Of a DNA stretch of 64,000 bases, positions 34,124 through 46,825 are shown piece by piece. A program made the translations under genes and the position numbers. A model generated the notes under the pieces. The model did no database searches. It was given only the letters and a program-made list of their open reading frames with translations, and had not been told where the DNA came from. How positions within the stretch are numbered: the first letter of the stretch is position 1; every line of letters begins with the position of its first letter. Source of the stretch: Hoplostethus atlanticus (Eukaryota > Chordata > Actinopteri > Trachichthyiformes > Trachichthyidae); assembly GCA_034670405.1 (NCBI GenBank), contig JAXDDX010000010.1, positions 7,041,501 to 7,105,500 on the forward strand, read 5' to 3'.

Positions 34124-37100
34124 GCATGTGGCATTTAATTAAATACATGCACTCACTTCCAACACATGCACTTATCTTGTTTGTTACTTATAAACTACGT
34201 TAACAACAATCTATCTTGTCTATATATGCATTGCTATTTACACACGTTGTGTTGAAAAGCACCACAAATGAGTGTAGTCCCAAATGAAACACATGCAAGT
34301 TCATAATTTTCTAGATTTATCACTCTTTTCGTTTCCGCTCCTTCCAGTGCTTGCAACCTGTTGCTACCTGTCCATTCATTTTTTTTTGCAGACGCTGCAT
34401 ATTTACTGCTCACATTCCGCTCACATTGTTTCGGCCAGCTACTCTTCCAGCGACACCCACGGATTAAATCACGGTGAGTGGCGTTCAAGGCCAGTGCTTG
34501 TTTTATTTATTTGTTTATTTATTTTTAACATCTATGACATGTTCCCATGCATTACCTGCACTGTGCAAATATTTCACTAAGATGCCACGATTTCACGCCC
34601 GATGGGAATAAAGTGCGATAAATGTCAATAATAGGTCAGTCAACGTGGTCAGCAGGTATAGATAGTTCCCAAAGTGGGGACTACCAGGGGGTCCTTGAAG
34701 GGGATTCCAGGCAAATCCTAGGAAAAGTAGATATATTTAACTTCAGTGTGATTTCACTCCCTAGAGATTATAAATGAAAGGATGAGGTCCACTCTCTCCA
34801 CATAGTCTTATAATCCTTCCTCAGATGGGGTTCCTCCTCGTAAAATCTTGCCAAATTCGGTTCCGTTGTTTAATGTTTATCTATTTCTTGAGATGACAAA
34901 AGTTTGGGATCCCCTGTTATAGCTACACTATAGAGCCTTTACCATGTGCTGGGAGCGCACACTCTAACAGGCTATGGACGCGTATCCAATGAGCGCAGAG
35001 GGATTCCCCCCTGGCTGCTTCGTCCTATAGAAGCAGTTGAGATGATTTACATGCTTTGATTTACCATGGAAAGGGGGGGGGGGGGGTGGGAGGTGAGGGA
35101 GGGTGGGAGGGGGGCCGGAGGGGCCGGACTGTTTTTCTTTTTGGTGAAGAAACACTAGCCCCATACACACAGGCATACTGATAGCCACTGTGAAGCCAGT
35201 GAAGGGTCTGGGTGCTGAATGTACAGTACAGCAAGCCAGATCCTTCATTGACAATGCAGTGTAGCAAACACACACATAAACACACAAACACACATTGCAT
35301 TCAGATGATTTGGCAATACTGATCTACATTTATGCCAATGAAACACATTTAATTGAACAGGGAGAGAAAGAAGAAACGAAGAAAAAAACGAAAGCTCTGG
35401 AAGTGTTTCTATCTACTGTTCCTGGTACGTGGCATCCCTCGCTGTCGCACTAGGGCTGTATTGAAGTGGCTGTCCAATAAATCGTGTTTTTCATTTTATT
35501 AGACTGCGGCATCATATATTTACAACATTTGGTTCTGAAGTATTGTCCCGTGTCAGACATGAATGGAAGTATGATGCTGACGTTATGACTTCTGTTAAAG
35601 ACCATCTGTCATCCATATGACTTGCTATGCTTTGAACAATGAGTGCTGAACCTTTCACCTGCACACAAGCTTGCCCTGTTGGTAGCGTTGTTTCTTCCCC
35701 TAGCCACTTCAGAGAGGCTGCATATGAATACATCTATTCAACACCCATACAGGCTTTGTCAGGCTGTGCCATTCTCTCTGTTTAAGGGAAAATTCACCCT
35801 TAAAACACTTACAAATAACAGCTTTTGGCATTGTACCTTGAATTTCTGGACCCATTTTTTAAATTTTTCTTATTTATAACTGGCCAAATGTAGATGACAT
35901 GACGTCATGTTAAGGTATTTCTGGTGCAGCTACAATAGAGTTTGAGAGAGAAGAAAATTGCAATTATCTAAAACGTCTACGTTATCTACGCTAAACGTTT
36001 TGGTGTCAGTCTCTCAGAATCAAAAGGCAAGGGCTTCTTTCTAGACCGACATTCAACAATCATACAGGGAGAAATCCATCATAGAAGAGGAAGAGATACC
36101 AATTTCTCCACTGACAGTAGCCTCAATAGACCAGAATGCAATGCAGTGTTGCGTTTTGAGGAAGAGGTGTGACTCTTGCTGAAAAAACTCCCCCTTTCTT
36201 GCTCTTACAGTGCTATCGCTATTGTTTAACCCACAACATGTTCACGCCCGTTCTCTGGAGGTTGTTGAAAGGCATTCTGGGAAATGTAGGAAGTCACTCA
36301 CTGAAGTAGAAGTAGATGAGTCAGGTTGAGGGAAAGTGGCTAAGACTAATGATAACTGATGACTGATGATAACACTTTAACCTGTGGTCCGTCCCTCCTC
36401 TCCCCAGATTATGTGTTTGTAACGCCGGTGGAGGTCGATGCAGAGGGGGGGGTACCTGACCCATGATGTGACCGGACGAGGCCATCGCAGCAGGAGGTCC
36501 CTCTCCCGGTCTCTGCACTACCGGTTGTCTGCCTTCGGGCGGGACATGCATCTGGACCTGCGGCCTTCCACTGTGGTCGGCCCGGGGTTCACCGTGCAGG
36601 CGCTGGGGTCAGAGGGCATATCCACGGTGATGGGGCACACGGGGTTTCACAGCTGCCTGTATCAGGGATTTATTCGCAACCAGTCGGCCTCCTCGGCGGC
36701 CATATCGACGTGTTCTGGACTGGTAAGTGCCCCGACAGTAACTGTTTTGGTCCCTGGGGTTTGGTGCAGTTGGGAGGTTATGTTCTGTTTTTTAACTTAA
36801 ATTGATTTCATGATCCTCTGGTCCTCCGTGGGGTGGAAAAACGTCTATGTCCCTTGGATTTATGAAACTCTTTCAAAACCTATTAGTCTCAAGAATTCAT
36901 GGCTGTCAAGCTAAAATCAATAGTCGTTTTTCTCAGTTCTTGAAAAGTTGACATTTTGGAAATACAAGGGTTTCACAAGGCAGCGGCCGATACGTTGGCT
37001 CAAGGGTTTCACCCCTGCAGCTCTATACCTCTGGGTCCTTAAGTTGTTCTGCTGCATCACTGTGGGCACCAGTACATCCCTGGCAACATCTACTGCTAAC

Positions 37101-38592
37101 TGCAAACTATCATCATTGCTCATGAATGTAAGTGTCGCTTTCGAGCACGTCGTCAAGCATTTCTTTGAACAGCGGAAGGAATGGAAAAAGAAGTTGAACG
37201 AAAGCATAACAAGAGGAGAAAAGAGAAAAGGGAAAGATCTACTGATGACACCCTCCTATGGTGAGGCACATGCAGCGAAGGCCATATTGCCCACACACAT
37301 GACCAACACACCCCCAGCGTATCGCCCAGACCGGACAGCCCTGAGGAAGACTCTGGTTGACAGATTGGGTGTGTTTGTACGGACCAAAGGACGCTTCTGG
37401 GAAAAGATGAAGCACCACATCGGCCTCAGGCTTGCTGGCTGAACGTCTTCACACACCATCACCCCACTGTGTGTGTCTGTCTGCAACTGGTCTCAAATAT
37501 CACATGATTGGTTGTGCTGCCTTGTGGAAAAGTGCCTCCGTTTCCCTTTTCCAGTTCATTGCCGTTGTTTACATCTCGGCGCTAACATCTCGTGGTCAAC
37601 TCTTTTCTTGCTGGCTGAGCTTGTTGGAGGATATCTGCACCTTTATGACCGACCAGTGGCTTAAATCCTCATATTCCCTCAGCCACCATTGTTGCTCTCT
37701 CTCGCCACAGCCATTGTTGAGTGGAAATCAACAAAATGGAACAATGCGAAACCGCAGCGAGTGTACACAAATCTCTTACGCGGTGCTGGGTTTGACTGTG
37801 GTTTCTATTTTGGGTAAGTTCAACTTTGCATTGACTATCATTGACCAGCATTTACCCCCTGCTGTGTTCGCTTCACTTCTGGCATCCTGGAGTTTCTACC
37901 ATTTCACCGTAACTATTTCCATTCGAAATGCAGATAATTTCCCCTTAAGCCGCGACGACTCCGTAATTACAAGATCCACTGCTCTCATGTGTGGTTTACG
38001 GGGTGCCTGGACTCTCTCGCCCACCGAAACACATCCCAAACCACCGCCGGACCAGATGGGCTACACCTCCATCGGTTTACCGCCCACCCCGTACCCGGCC
38101 TCCGTACCTCCTTCTACCTCCTCCTTCCGTGGCTGCCCTCCTCTTTTGTCCTCTGTTTGCCCTGCCTCTCCATCTCCTCTTGTTCGGTGCAATTAAAGCC
38201 AGGGTGAAGTTTGAGCCGCCTGGCTGGCACTGCTAATCTTTGTATTGTCCCTTTCATTAGGCTAGCTCCCACTCACAATAAAGCACCACTGACCCGTTCT
38301 CTTAAAAGCGCTGCGAGAACACAATGTCATCGGGCCGCGGTTGCGTTTGAATGGACGGCGAGGGATAACGCTTTGATCTATTTTTTCCTCCTCCACCATC
38401 TTTTTCCTCGTCTTTTTTTTCTCATCTCCTGAGAATGACCCCGGTGCCAACATTGGTCGGAGATTCACCCAGCTCGACTCGCGTTTTTAGTTTTTCTAAC
38501 AAATAAAAAGATGGAGTGAAAAGTGCAGCAAAAGGGAGGTCCGGGCCTTTCTACCCCACTCTCTGCCTCTTTCTGTTAGTCAGACAGGCAGT

Positions 38593-38623
<31 letters not shown>

Positions 38624-38780
38624 GTTGGTAAAAGACTGCTGTGCAGCTCTGAACAACGAGGCGGTTAACCCCTGCTTTTCATCTAGTCCTCTGACCAGAA
38701 GCTTTGGATTAAGTACAAATGAGGAGCCATTCATCCCTGCTTGATCCCCCACAGTCTGCAGTCTCCATAGGCCTATGGTG

Positions 38781-38831
<51 letters not shown>

Positions 38832-41800
38832 CCTGAGAGGCAGACAGGGAGAGAGAGACATGAAGAGTGTCAGAAAGAGAATGAGAGCAAGATGGGGTGA
38901 GGAGAAGGTAGTCGTAAAAAGAGAGAGACTGAGAGACAGAAGGAGGAATTGGTAGTAAGAGGTTGGGGGGGGAGAAAAGGAGAGGAAAGTCCGGGGGGGG
39001 GAAAAAAAGAGAAAGAGAGTGAAGGAGAGAGGATGAATTAATGAATGAAGCCGCGCCAGAGAGTGTTTTGCAGGAAGAATGTTAATTCATTGTCTGGAGT
39101 GGAAGCTCCCAGGAAGCCTGGATGGGCTCTTTGTAGAAACCTGGGATGAGATGGACTCTGTCTTTGTCAAAGGGCTGTGGAGGAGAAACAGAGGGAGAAA
39201 AGAGAAAGAAAGCGAGCGACTCCTTACCCCCTCGTCTTTCTGTCCACAGTGAGAGTTTTCGCCTCATTGTCTTCTTTGAACGGGAACCAGGAAGGAGGAG
39301 AAAAGGGGGGGGAAAGGAAACTGTCTCCAATGGGGTTTGAGGATTTAAACCTGCCTGTAAATAGTAGAGGCATCAACACCGGCCCGCGGTCCAAACCCGA
39401 GGCCGGGCATTCTGGGTCTTTTTTTTTTAATTACAGCCAAACGTTCAGCCCTCGGCCCGTAGCAGATGGAAGTAGGATTCAGCTGTTCAAATCAAGATGA
39501 GGGCGAGACGGTATTAGGAGCACGGCAGGGCGGATGGATGACGGATTTTCTACTGTAAATCCCCAATAATTGAAAATGCTGTTATTGGTGGGTTTGTAAT
39601 TACTCCCGGAGCAGCCTCAGCCAGCGCCGTGCGTCTGTTTCCGCACGAAATCAAGTTGTCTGTGTTGAAAAGATGTCATCTCAGTCTGATTTGTAAGGAC
39701 GGACTAGATGAAAGGGAGGTCCTCTCTCTCTCTCTCTCTCTCTGTGCTTTCTTCTTTTGGGGTTTTTTTTTCGTCCGGAGGTCGCTGTGCTGGTTGACCC
39801 CAATCCTCTTCGCTGGGGGAAGAGGTGGGGGTGGATGTTAAGCTGGTCTCTCACAGGTCCTCACTGCAGTGCACGTTCAGAGCTGCTTTGCCATTCATGT
39901 GAATGCAGAGAGGAGAGGTGATTTACTGCCCCCCCTGTCCCCCCCCTGCACCACCAGGCCTGGGCTGGTCCCTGCTAGCCAAACTCAAGTTGCTAGATCA
40001 TATTTCATCTAGTTGTGATCAGAATGACCATGAACAAACACATACACTCGCAAACAAACTAACTATTGAAACTAATGCAATTGATTTTCAGGGATGTAAG
40101 GTTGCAAAATATTGACAATCTTGTGATTATTTTCTTGATATTGCAAATCTAATAATTTAATGATAATTTGCAGGTACATCAGGATTATAGGGGTGTAAGA
40201 TGCTCATACTTGGATTTAATGGATACTGCACAGCACCAAAAAAAAGCAACTTTACCTCTGATGAAAATGTGCACACTTTTGTGATTTGGTAACAAGATGC
40301 TGTGACTGATTTTGCCTGGGTGTAACAGTAAACAGAGCTCTCTGGGATTGGAGTGACCACTGGGTGCAATTCTCGGGATCAGTTTACCTCTTGCCCCAGC
40401 GCTTTCCAAGTCCTCAGCTCCGTAGGCGTAGGATACACACAGTATAAAGAGCTATGAGATGATAGCGATCAGCGTTTCTATGTCTGACAGACTTTGTTGT
40501 TGATGTTGTTTGAAGGTGTAAGTTGCCTTCGGGGAGGGTGAAGCTGGCAGTGTATTTGCTGAGAAAACGGAGCGCTGGATTGGGTTCGGCCTCCGTATTG
40601 TGCACGGGCCAACGAGTCACATTCTTTGCACACCAGCCCCTAGTGCCCCACCAGGTTGTGCTACCTTGTGGGAAAGCGTCTCCGTTTCCTTCTACGTTTG
40701 ATTGCCTCTGTGCTAACATCTCTTTAATCTTCAATCGCCCTCACTGGTGTGGTGTGTCAAAAAACAATAGCACACACACATTTATGTGGTTCAATTTCAG
40801 GTTAGTTTACCACCAGCAGCAGTAATGATCAGGAATCTCATGGACTCGGTTTGGATGTATGATGAGGGTCTGCCTAATGACCCTGCACCCTCCAGGTACC
40901 ACTGGTTGAATATTTATGGGTGTGTGAGTGTGTAGGTGTGTGCACTCATGTGTGAGAAAAAACATCAGAGAAAGTGTGATTACACCTCCCCCCTCCTCCT
41001 TTTTTCTCTCCTCCCACCCCCTTCATGCTGCCAGGCTCCTTCAGATCAACAGTGTTTACCCTGCCTGGTGTTTGATGGCAGTCGTTGACACGGTGACGTG
41101 TGTTGTGGCAGCCATCACAGGCTGTTGTAAGGAGCTGTTGTTACCCTCTTCTGTGCAGGACAACCTCTCACCTCTGTCTCGACCAGACAATAGTCGTTGG
41201 GCCTCCTACGGTGTGAACAAGGCATTCGCTCTGTTCCCGGGCTGTGGTATTGGTAGTGATGTACTGTAGACTCTTAAAGGTCTTGTGGTTGGAGAATACG
41301 TCACATTGAGTTCAGCGCCAAAACTAGAAAAGAGTGACATCTATGACGTCGCTGTCATGAAAGTAAAAGCATATTGTCGAAAAGCCTTAAAGTTCTTGGG
41401 TTGTTATTTAACCCTCTGAACCTCTGAACACTTTCTCACTGCAGTCTATGAGTCCTGCATCCCTATGGAATCAGCACCAGCACATATGACACTGAATAAT
41501 GTCTTTTGTGCAGTATAAAACACATATAATGCCGTAAATCATAATGAATGAAAAAACAGAAACTGAATTTCTTTGAAAATCTATTTAACAAAAAATATTT
41601 TTCCCAGTGCCAAATTGGGGCCTCAACATTCTTTATATACTAAGATATTGATATATTTACAACTGCTACAGGAGTTTTCAAGTTTATTTTCAGGCATACC
41701 AAGTTACCACGGCGTTTAGCTTGTTGAGATTCAAGGAATTGTTGCAACGTCACTGAAAATGGCAGCGGACTCATTCAGAGTTCCCCTGTCGCGCTGAAGA

Positions 41801-43572
41801 GTGCAAAAACTTCTGTTTTTTACAGAATCTCAGAATGGTTTATTTTTGAAAAGTTTTTAAATGATGCATCGGGAATCAAGTGATTTTTGATAAAATCTCA
41901 ACATTTTCATCTTAGATGCGTTCATTTTTCCTGACGCGACCGATACCGGAACAGGAAGTATTCAGTGATCTCCGGTTGCGCGAAACTGCACAGAATTCTT
42001 TGCTTTTTACAGCATCTAGCGTTGACAAATGGTTTAATTTTGGCGTTTTTTTTACATAATGCATGTAAAAAATCTCACCTGCCGGTCTGCAGGGTTCAAA
42101 GGGTTACGTTTGCATTTCAGAAATATTGACTGATGAAAAAGTGACGAGTAGTTGAAAAAAAGAAAACGTACGTAAGCTGCATCTGGAAAATGTGTAAGTG
42201 TGCAAGTGTTCTACATCTACAGCTACTTGGCCGTTAGGCGTGCACGCCCACTCCGTGTGAATGTTTGATACGTGTAGACACTGTAATCCCCAAAGACTTC
42301 TCATGGAGTTGAGGCAATTTATGATTTCTCATCCGGAGGGCTGGGAAAGAAAACGGCGTGAGATGTGTGCACGTGCGTGTGTGTCGGTGTGCCCAACCGA
42401 CACCCCCCACCGAGCTCTCAGGGAGTTAAAATGACACTTGAATGACCGATTTCCAGCCCGCGCTCGGGCCATTTGTACCTGTCCGTTTTCTGTAAAGGCT
42501 GACAAATTGGAATATCTCCCCGCTACAACAGGCCTCTCTGCCTTGGCCATAACTCAGGGACTGGGCCGGGCCACAGAGGAGCTCAGTGCTTGGCACTACG
42601 AGAAGAGAGTGGCCCGGAGCCGTTCCCTGGTGGTCTGGACACTGACAGTGATGTAGTGCCCACTGTTAGATGCCAGCGGGAGAGGGGGGCCAGGCTCTCA
42701 GCGTGAGTCTGGGATGTTGTGTGTGTGAAAGGGAGACAGAAACAGAGAGAGTCTGTATGCATGCATGTGAGCATGTGTGTGTGTGTGTGTGTGTATGTCC
42801 TTTCTCGTCTGTGCAAGGTCTTTCTCACACAAGACTAATGGCCGGTGCTGAAGTCTTCAAGTGGCTGCCGCAACTTCTACAAACAGAGCCCATACATCAT
42901 GATGTGACCTACTATTGTCAGCACTGCACTACATTCACTATAAACTACTCTTGGTTTACTGTAAACTGCCAAGTTGAAGAATAGAAGCTGATGTTTTGTA
43001 GACTCACGGAGACAATTGTTCATTTGCGTTGTGTATAAATACACTGGAAATGCACTTTCGTTGCGTATTGCCTGTCCTGGGATTTTGGGAAAAATGAGAA
43101 ATACGTTTGCGTCGCGATGACCTACAATAGCAGCGTTTTTCCTTTTCCAACAAATGTGAATCTTTTTTGTTTCCTATCCACCCTCCCATTAATCCGCCTC
43201 CTCTGGGAAGGGAGGGGCGTGACAGAGAGATAGAGATAGCGGGCTTCCCATCTCCGTGAACCAACCGGCCCCGGGGTCGCAGGCCGGATGGCCCTACTGG
43301 GAATTTGTATTACCGCGCAAATCACCGGCGCACCTTTTCAGCGTTTACAACCAGTCAGTTCACTGCGTGCGTGATGTAAGTCAGTAAATGCGTTAGGGAT
43401 GCGCTGTAACCCAATTAGAGCGCAATTAACGACACTTTGAAGGAGGACATTTCCATTTGTATGGGCCGGTCTGGGAGTAGTCCTCCTGTTCCCCGCTGTG
43501 TCTACACAGGATAACGAGTGGGACCGTGCCCAGAGGCTCCGGATGACAAAAGATTCATCAGTTTCCCTTTGT

Positions 43573-43603
<31 letters not shown>

Positions 43604-46600
43604 TGTGTGTGTGTGTGTGCCCACCTCTGCTTTGTTCCCCAGACTTGCTCAGAGAGTGTCAGTAGGTTGTTCAAAGACAATTAGTAAGGCTATTGAAGCA
43701 TTGTGATCCTAATCAGTATTACATGAGGAGGGTGATCTAGACGCGTTATCGCTAATGGAGTGGTTGCAAATGGCCCGACTGCATGTGGGGAACCACAGGT
43801 GACCAGAATTCAATTTATTGGGGTTTTTACCACCGTGCACTGTAAAATACTGTAACAAATTTGAAGTTGAGGGAGGAAAAATTGAACCAAAGCTCTGTGA
43901 ACGGCTCTGGCCTACTGTGTTCTGCTCTAATCCAAAATGACCTCTCTTCCTGTTTCTTTCCCATTTCGAGGGCAAGCCGTCGCTACTCAGACTCTGACTC
44001 TTCTGAGTACATCCGATGCGTTCAGGCGTCTTGGACTGCATTTATATAGCGCTTTTTTTCTCTTCTCTTTTTTCTCCTCCTCTCCCCACACTACGCTCAC
44101 GTGACTCGCCGCTGAGCTGGAGTGCAGATGTGCTCTGGAGCTCAGTAATCACCGGCTTGGGGCTTCTCGCTGCTCGGCCCTAGTCTTTAACAGCATGTAA
44201 GCACTTACTCATTTGCCTTATAATATCATGGTAGGAAAACCTTAAAAGAGACTACAGTTTATACAGAGACAAACTAATGATGCTGTCCTGCCCCCCCACC
44301 CCCCTCCATCTCGCCTATAAATTGTTTCCTTGCCCAAGAGACAGACACGCTCGGTTGAGAGCAGTGAAGTCGTTGTAGGCTTAGGGCTGAGAGAGCCACA
44401 TCAAAAGCCGACGCTGCGGCTCTCTGCGAAGGAAAGGGCAAAAGTCCTATGAGAGTATATTGTCCTAGCTTTTTCCCATGTAGAAAATAAGAGTATCGGT
44501 GCCTGGCGGTGGCCTGGTGCAACCTGTAATCTGACTATATGAGAGAAGGAGGCCGAGAGAGAGAGGGAGAGAAATGTGTGTAGACGTGGGAGGAAAGTAA
44601 AGTGGTGTTTAGCAGAGACCTTTAATCTGGCCTACTCTTACAAGTGTCGATGTAAGGAGCTAACTAGAGGTCTGCCACATCACTGGGACAGCTGGCCTTT
44701 CTGTGAAACTCTATACAGCTCGTTTGCCTTTCACTTCGCACATCATTACATGTATACAGCAAATACTTATGTGTGTGTGCTTTCATCATCGCTGTGGTGG
44801 TTCTTCACTGCCCTTCCCAGAGATCACCTGTCAATCAAACAGTGTGTCCAGCACTGTGACGTCTTTCTCCTTGGGTTTTCTGTTGATGAAGTTTGAGTTT
44901 CCGTAGGTGGCGCTCTTTTCTTTGTCTGTTCAACTACCCAGTTCAACTACCCAACTACCCAAACAACAACACTTTCACTGCAGCCGGAAATGTAAAACGC
45001 ATCACTTCCTGTGCACCAGAGCATTTTCCCCAGGAAATACCAACCCGACACAGAGCGCTTAGAACAGCAAATCTAAAAGCTTTCATAGGTTGAATCACTG
45101 CTGTGTTTTATCAATCAGCGATAGACGTGACGTTGATTTCTTGATGCTGCAAACATACCCTGGAATCAAGTCTCTCTGTTGGTTTCATGGTTATGGCTAA
45201 AAAACACTAATTGTCTAATGGTGGGAGATCCCAATCCCAGATCCAGATCACCCCTGGAAGTCTAATCAACTGCTCCTTGGCCCAAGGCCTACCTGTCCAC
45301 CAGATTTCATGGAAATCCATTCATATGTTTTTGAGGTATCCTGCTGACAGACAGACAGACAGACAGACTAGCATGGGCAGAACCAAAACCTCCTTGGTGG
45401 AGGTAATTATTATCCATTCTCAACAAGCCATGAGTGAACTGGAGCGCTGGTCTGAGCTCAGTCAGCAGAACCAGTTTGTCAAAATGATTTGACTCATTCT
45501 TAAAAATAGAGTTGAACCCAGGTCAGTAGCTCCACTCCCCTGCAGCTGAAACACATTGTGGATGCAGACCCAGAGCCGCACCATATCTGAATACATCACT
45601 TAATGTTGTTTGATTGTTTTTCTAGTTATCCTGTCCTCGGGACCACGGAGACATACATGCTGACACACACACACACGCACACCATTACTACCATGCCGGC
45701 AGATGGAATTCATTTCCTGTCATTATCAGTCATAGGCACTTCCATCTGCTGAAAGAGACAGAGGAGTAGAGAGCCAGAGAGAGAGAGAGAGAGAGAGAGA
45801 GGGGTGTAGGGAGTTAATGAACTAAATTCACACAGTGCTATTGTGCAATGTTATTGTGGTTGTAGCGGTTGTTGGGTCGGATGTAAGTAACCAATTACAC
45901 GTTAATATTACTATTTAATAGTTTCTATTATTAAATTATTTCAAAAGCAAATTTCCATTTTTTTAACAAGGTCAGTGAACTTATTCTGAACACGTACTGA
46001 AGTTTCCTTGAAGGAAGTTAAATTTACCTGCCAGTGTAGCAAGATCTTTACACCGACCTGCTTTGAGAACAAAAGAAACATTACAAGCTTTTCATCATCA
46101 AAGGAGGAACGCTTGATGAGGTGGACATTTCTGCAGGTCGGGGCCGGCGGTACGCTGTCACACGACGGAAAGACAGATGAAAAGGTGGGCAAACAAGACG
46201 CGACAGAAGTGTGTGTTGATGGGAGACGCCTCCTTTGACCTCCTTCTGTTTTGAATTCCAACCTCTTTTTCGGAAGTGGTGGTCATTCCCTCCAGGACCT
46301 GCTGACGCTCTTAATTCAAGCCCTTGATGTGCTATGTTTAATTCATCGCCCACATGGGGATTCTCATTTTGCCCTCTGGATGCAGGGGCCAGTCAGCTAG
46401 CGCCATACCTCTGGAGCAGGTAGGGGTTATGTATCCTGCTCAAGGACACTTTGGCAACCTTGACCTGCCAGTTTGGGGTTCGACAACACAAGCTAAACCA
46501 CTAGACTTCTCATCACCCCATGGATGGATGCTGGAGCAGATGGATGGACAGATGAACAAACAGCTGAGCGGTTGGGTGAATAGATGGACGGATGGATAGA

Positions 46601-46784
46601 TAGATGGATGGATGTACGTCTGGCTGTCTGTTGGGCTGGATGACGGTGGCAGCCTGCCATGTGTCCAGGCACTGTTTTCACAACAAGAGCCTCGCCTTGG
46701 CTCCCCTATTGTCCTGCCTCTGTTTACTTTGCCACCTGCTAGTCTGGGGGAGAACGGGTTGATTCAACAGAAGCAGGGTCCTCG

Positions 46785-46825
<41 letters not shown>

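Larger units (their letters stand above)
34474..36407 (+). other. adamts18: adamts18 intron 2
   Basis: GT-AG intron of 1.9 kb. Contains a hAT-like relic (34663-34915) and a G-rich tract (35072-35127). No exon seen in it. Confidence 0.65.

Noticed and set aside
34128-34129. GT at 34128 as the donor of adamts18 exon 1
   Set aside because: It would add four bases and shift the frame into exon 2, whereas the GC donor at 34124 keeps the phase and has a good consensus.
46475-46490. GGGGTTCGACAAC as a possible tRNA box B
   Set aside because: No box A or cloverleaf partner upstream at the right distance; the motif lies in a common dispersed repeat.
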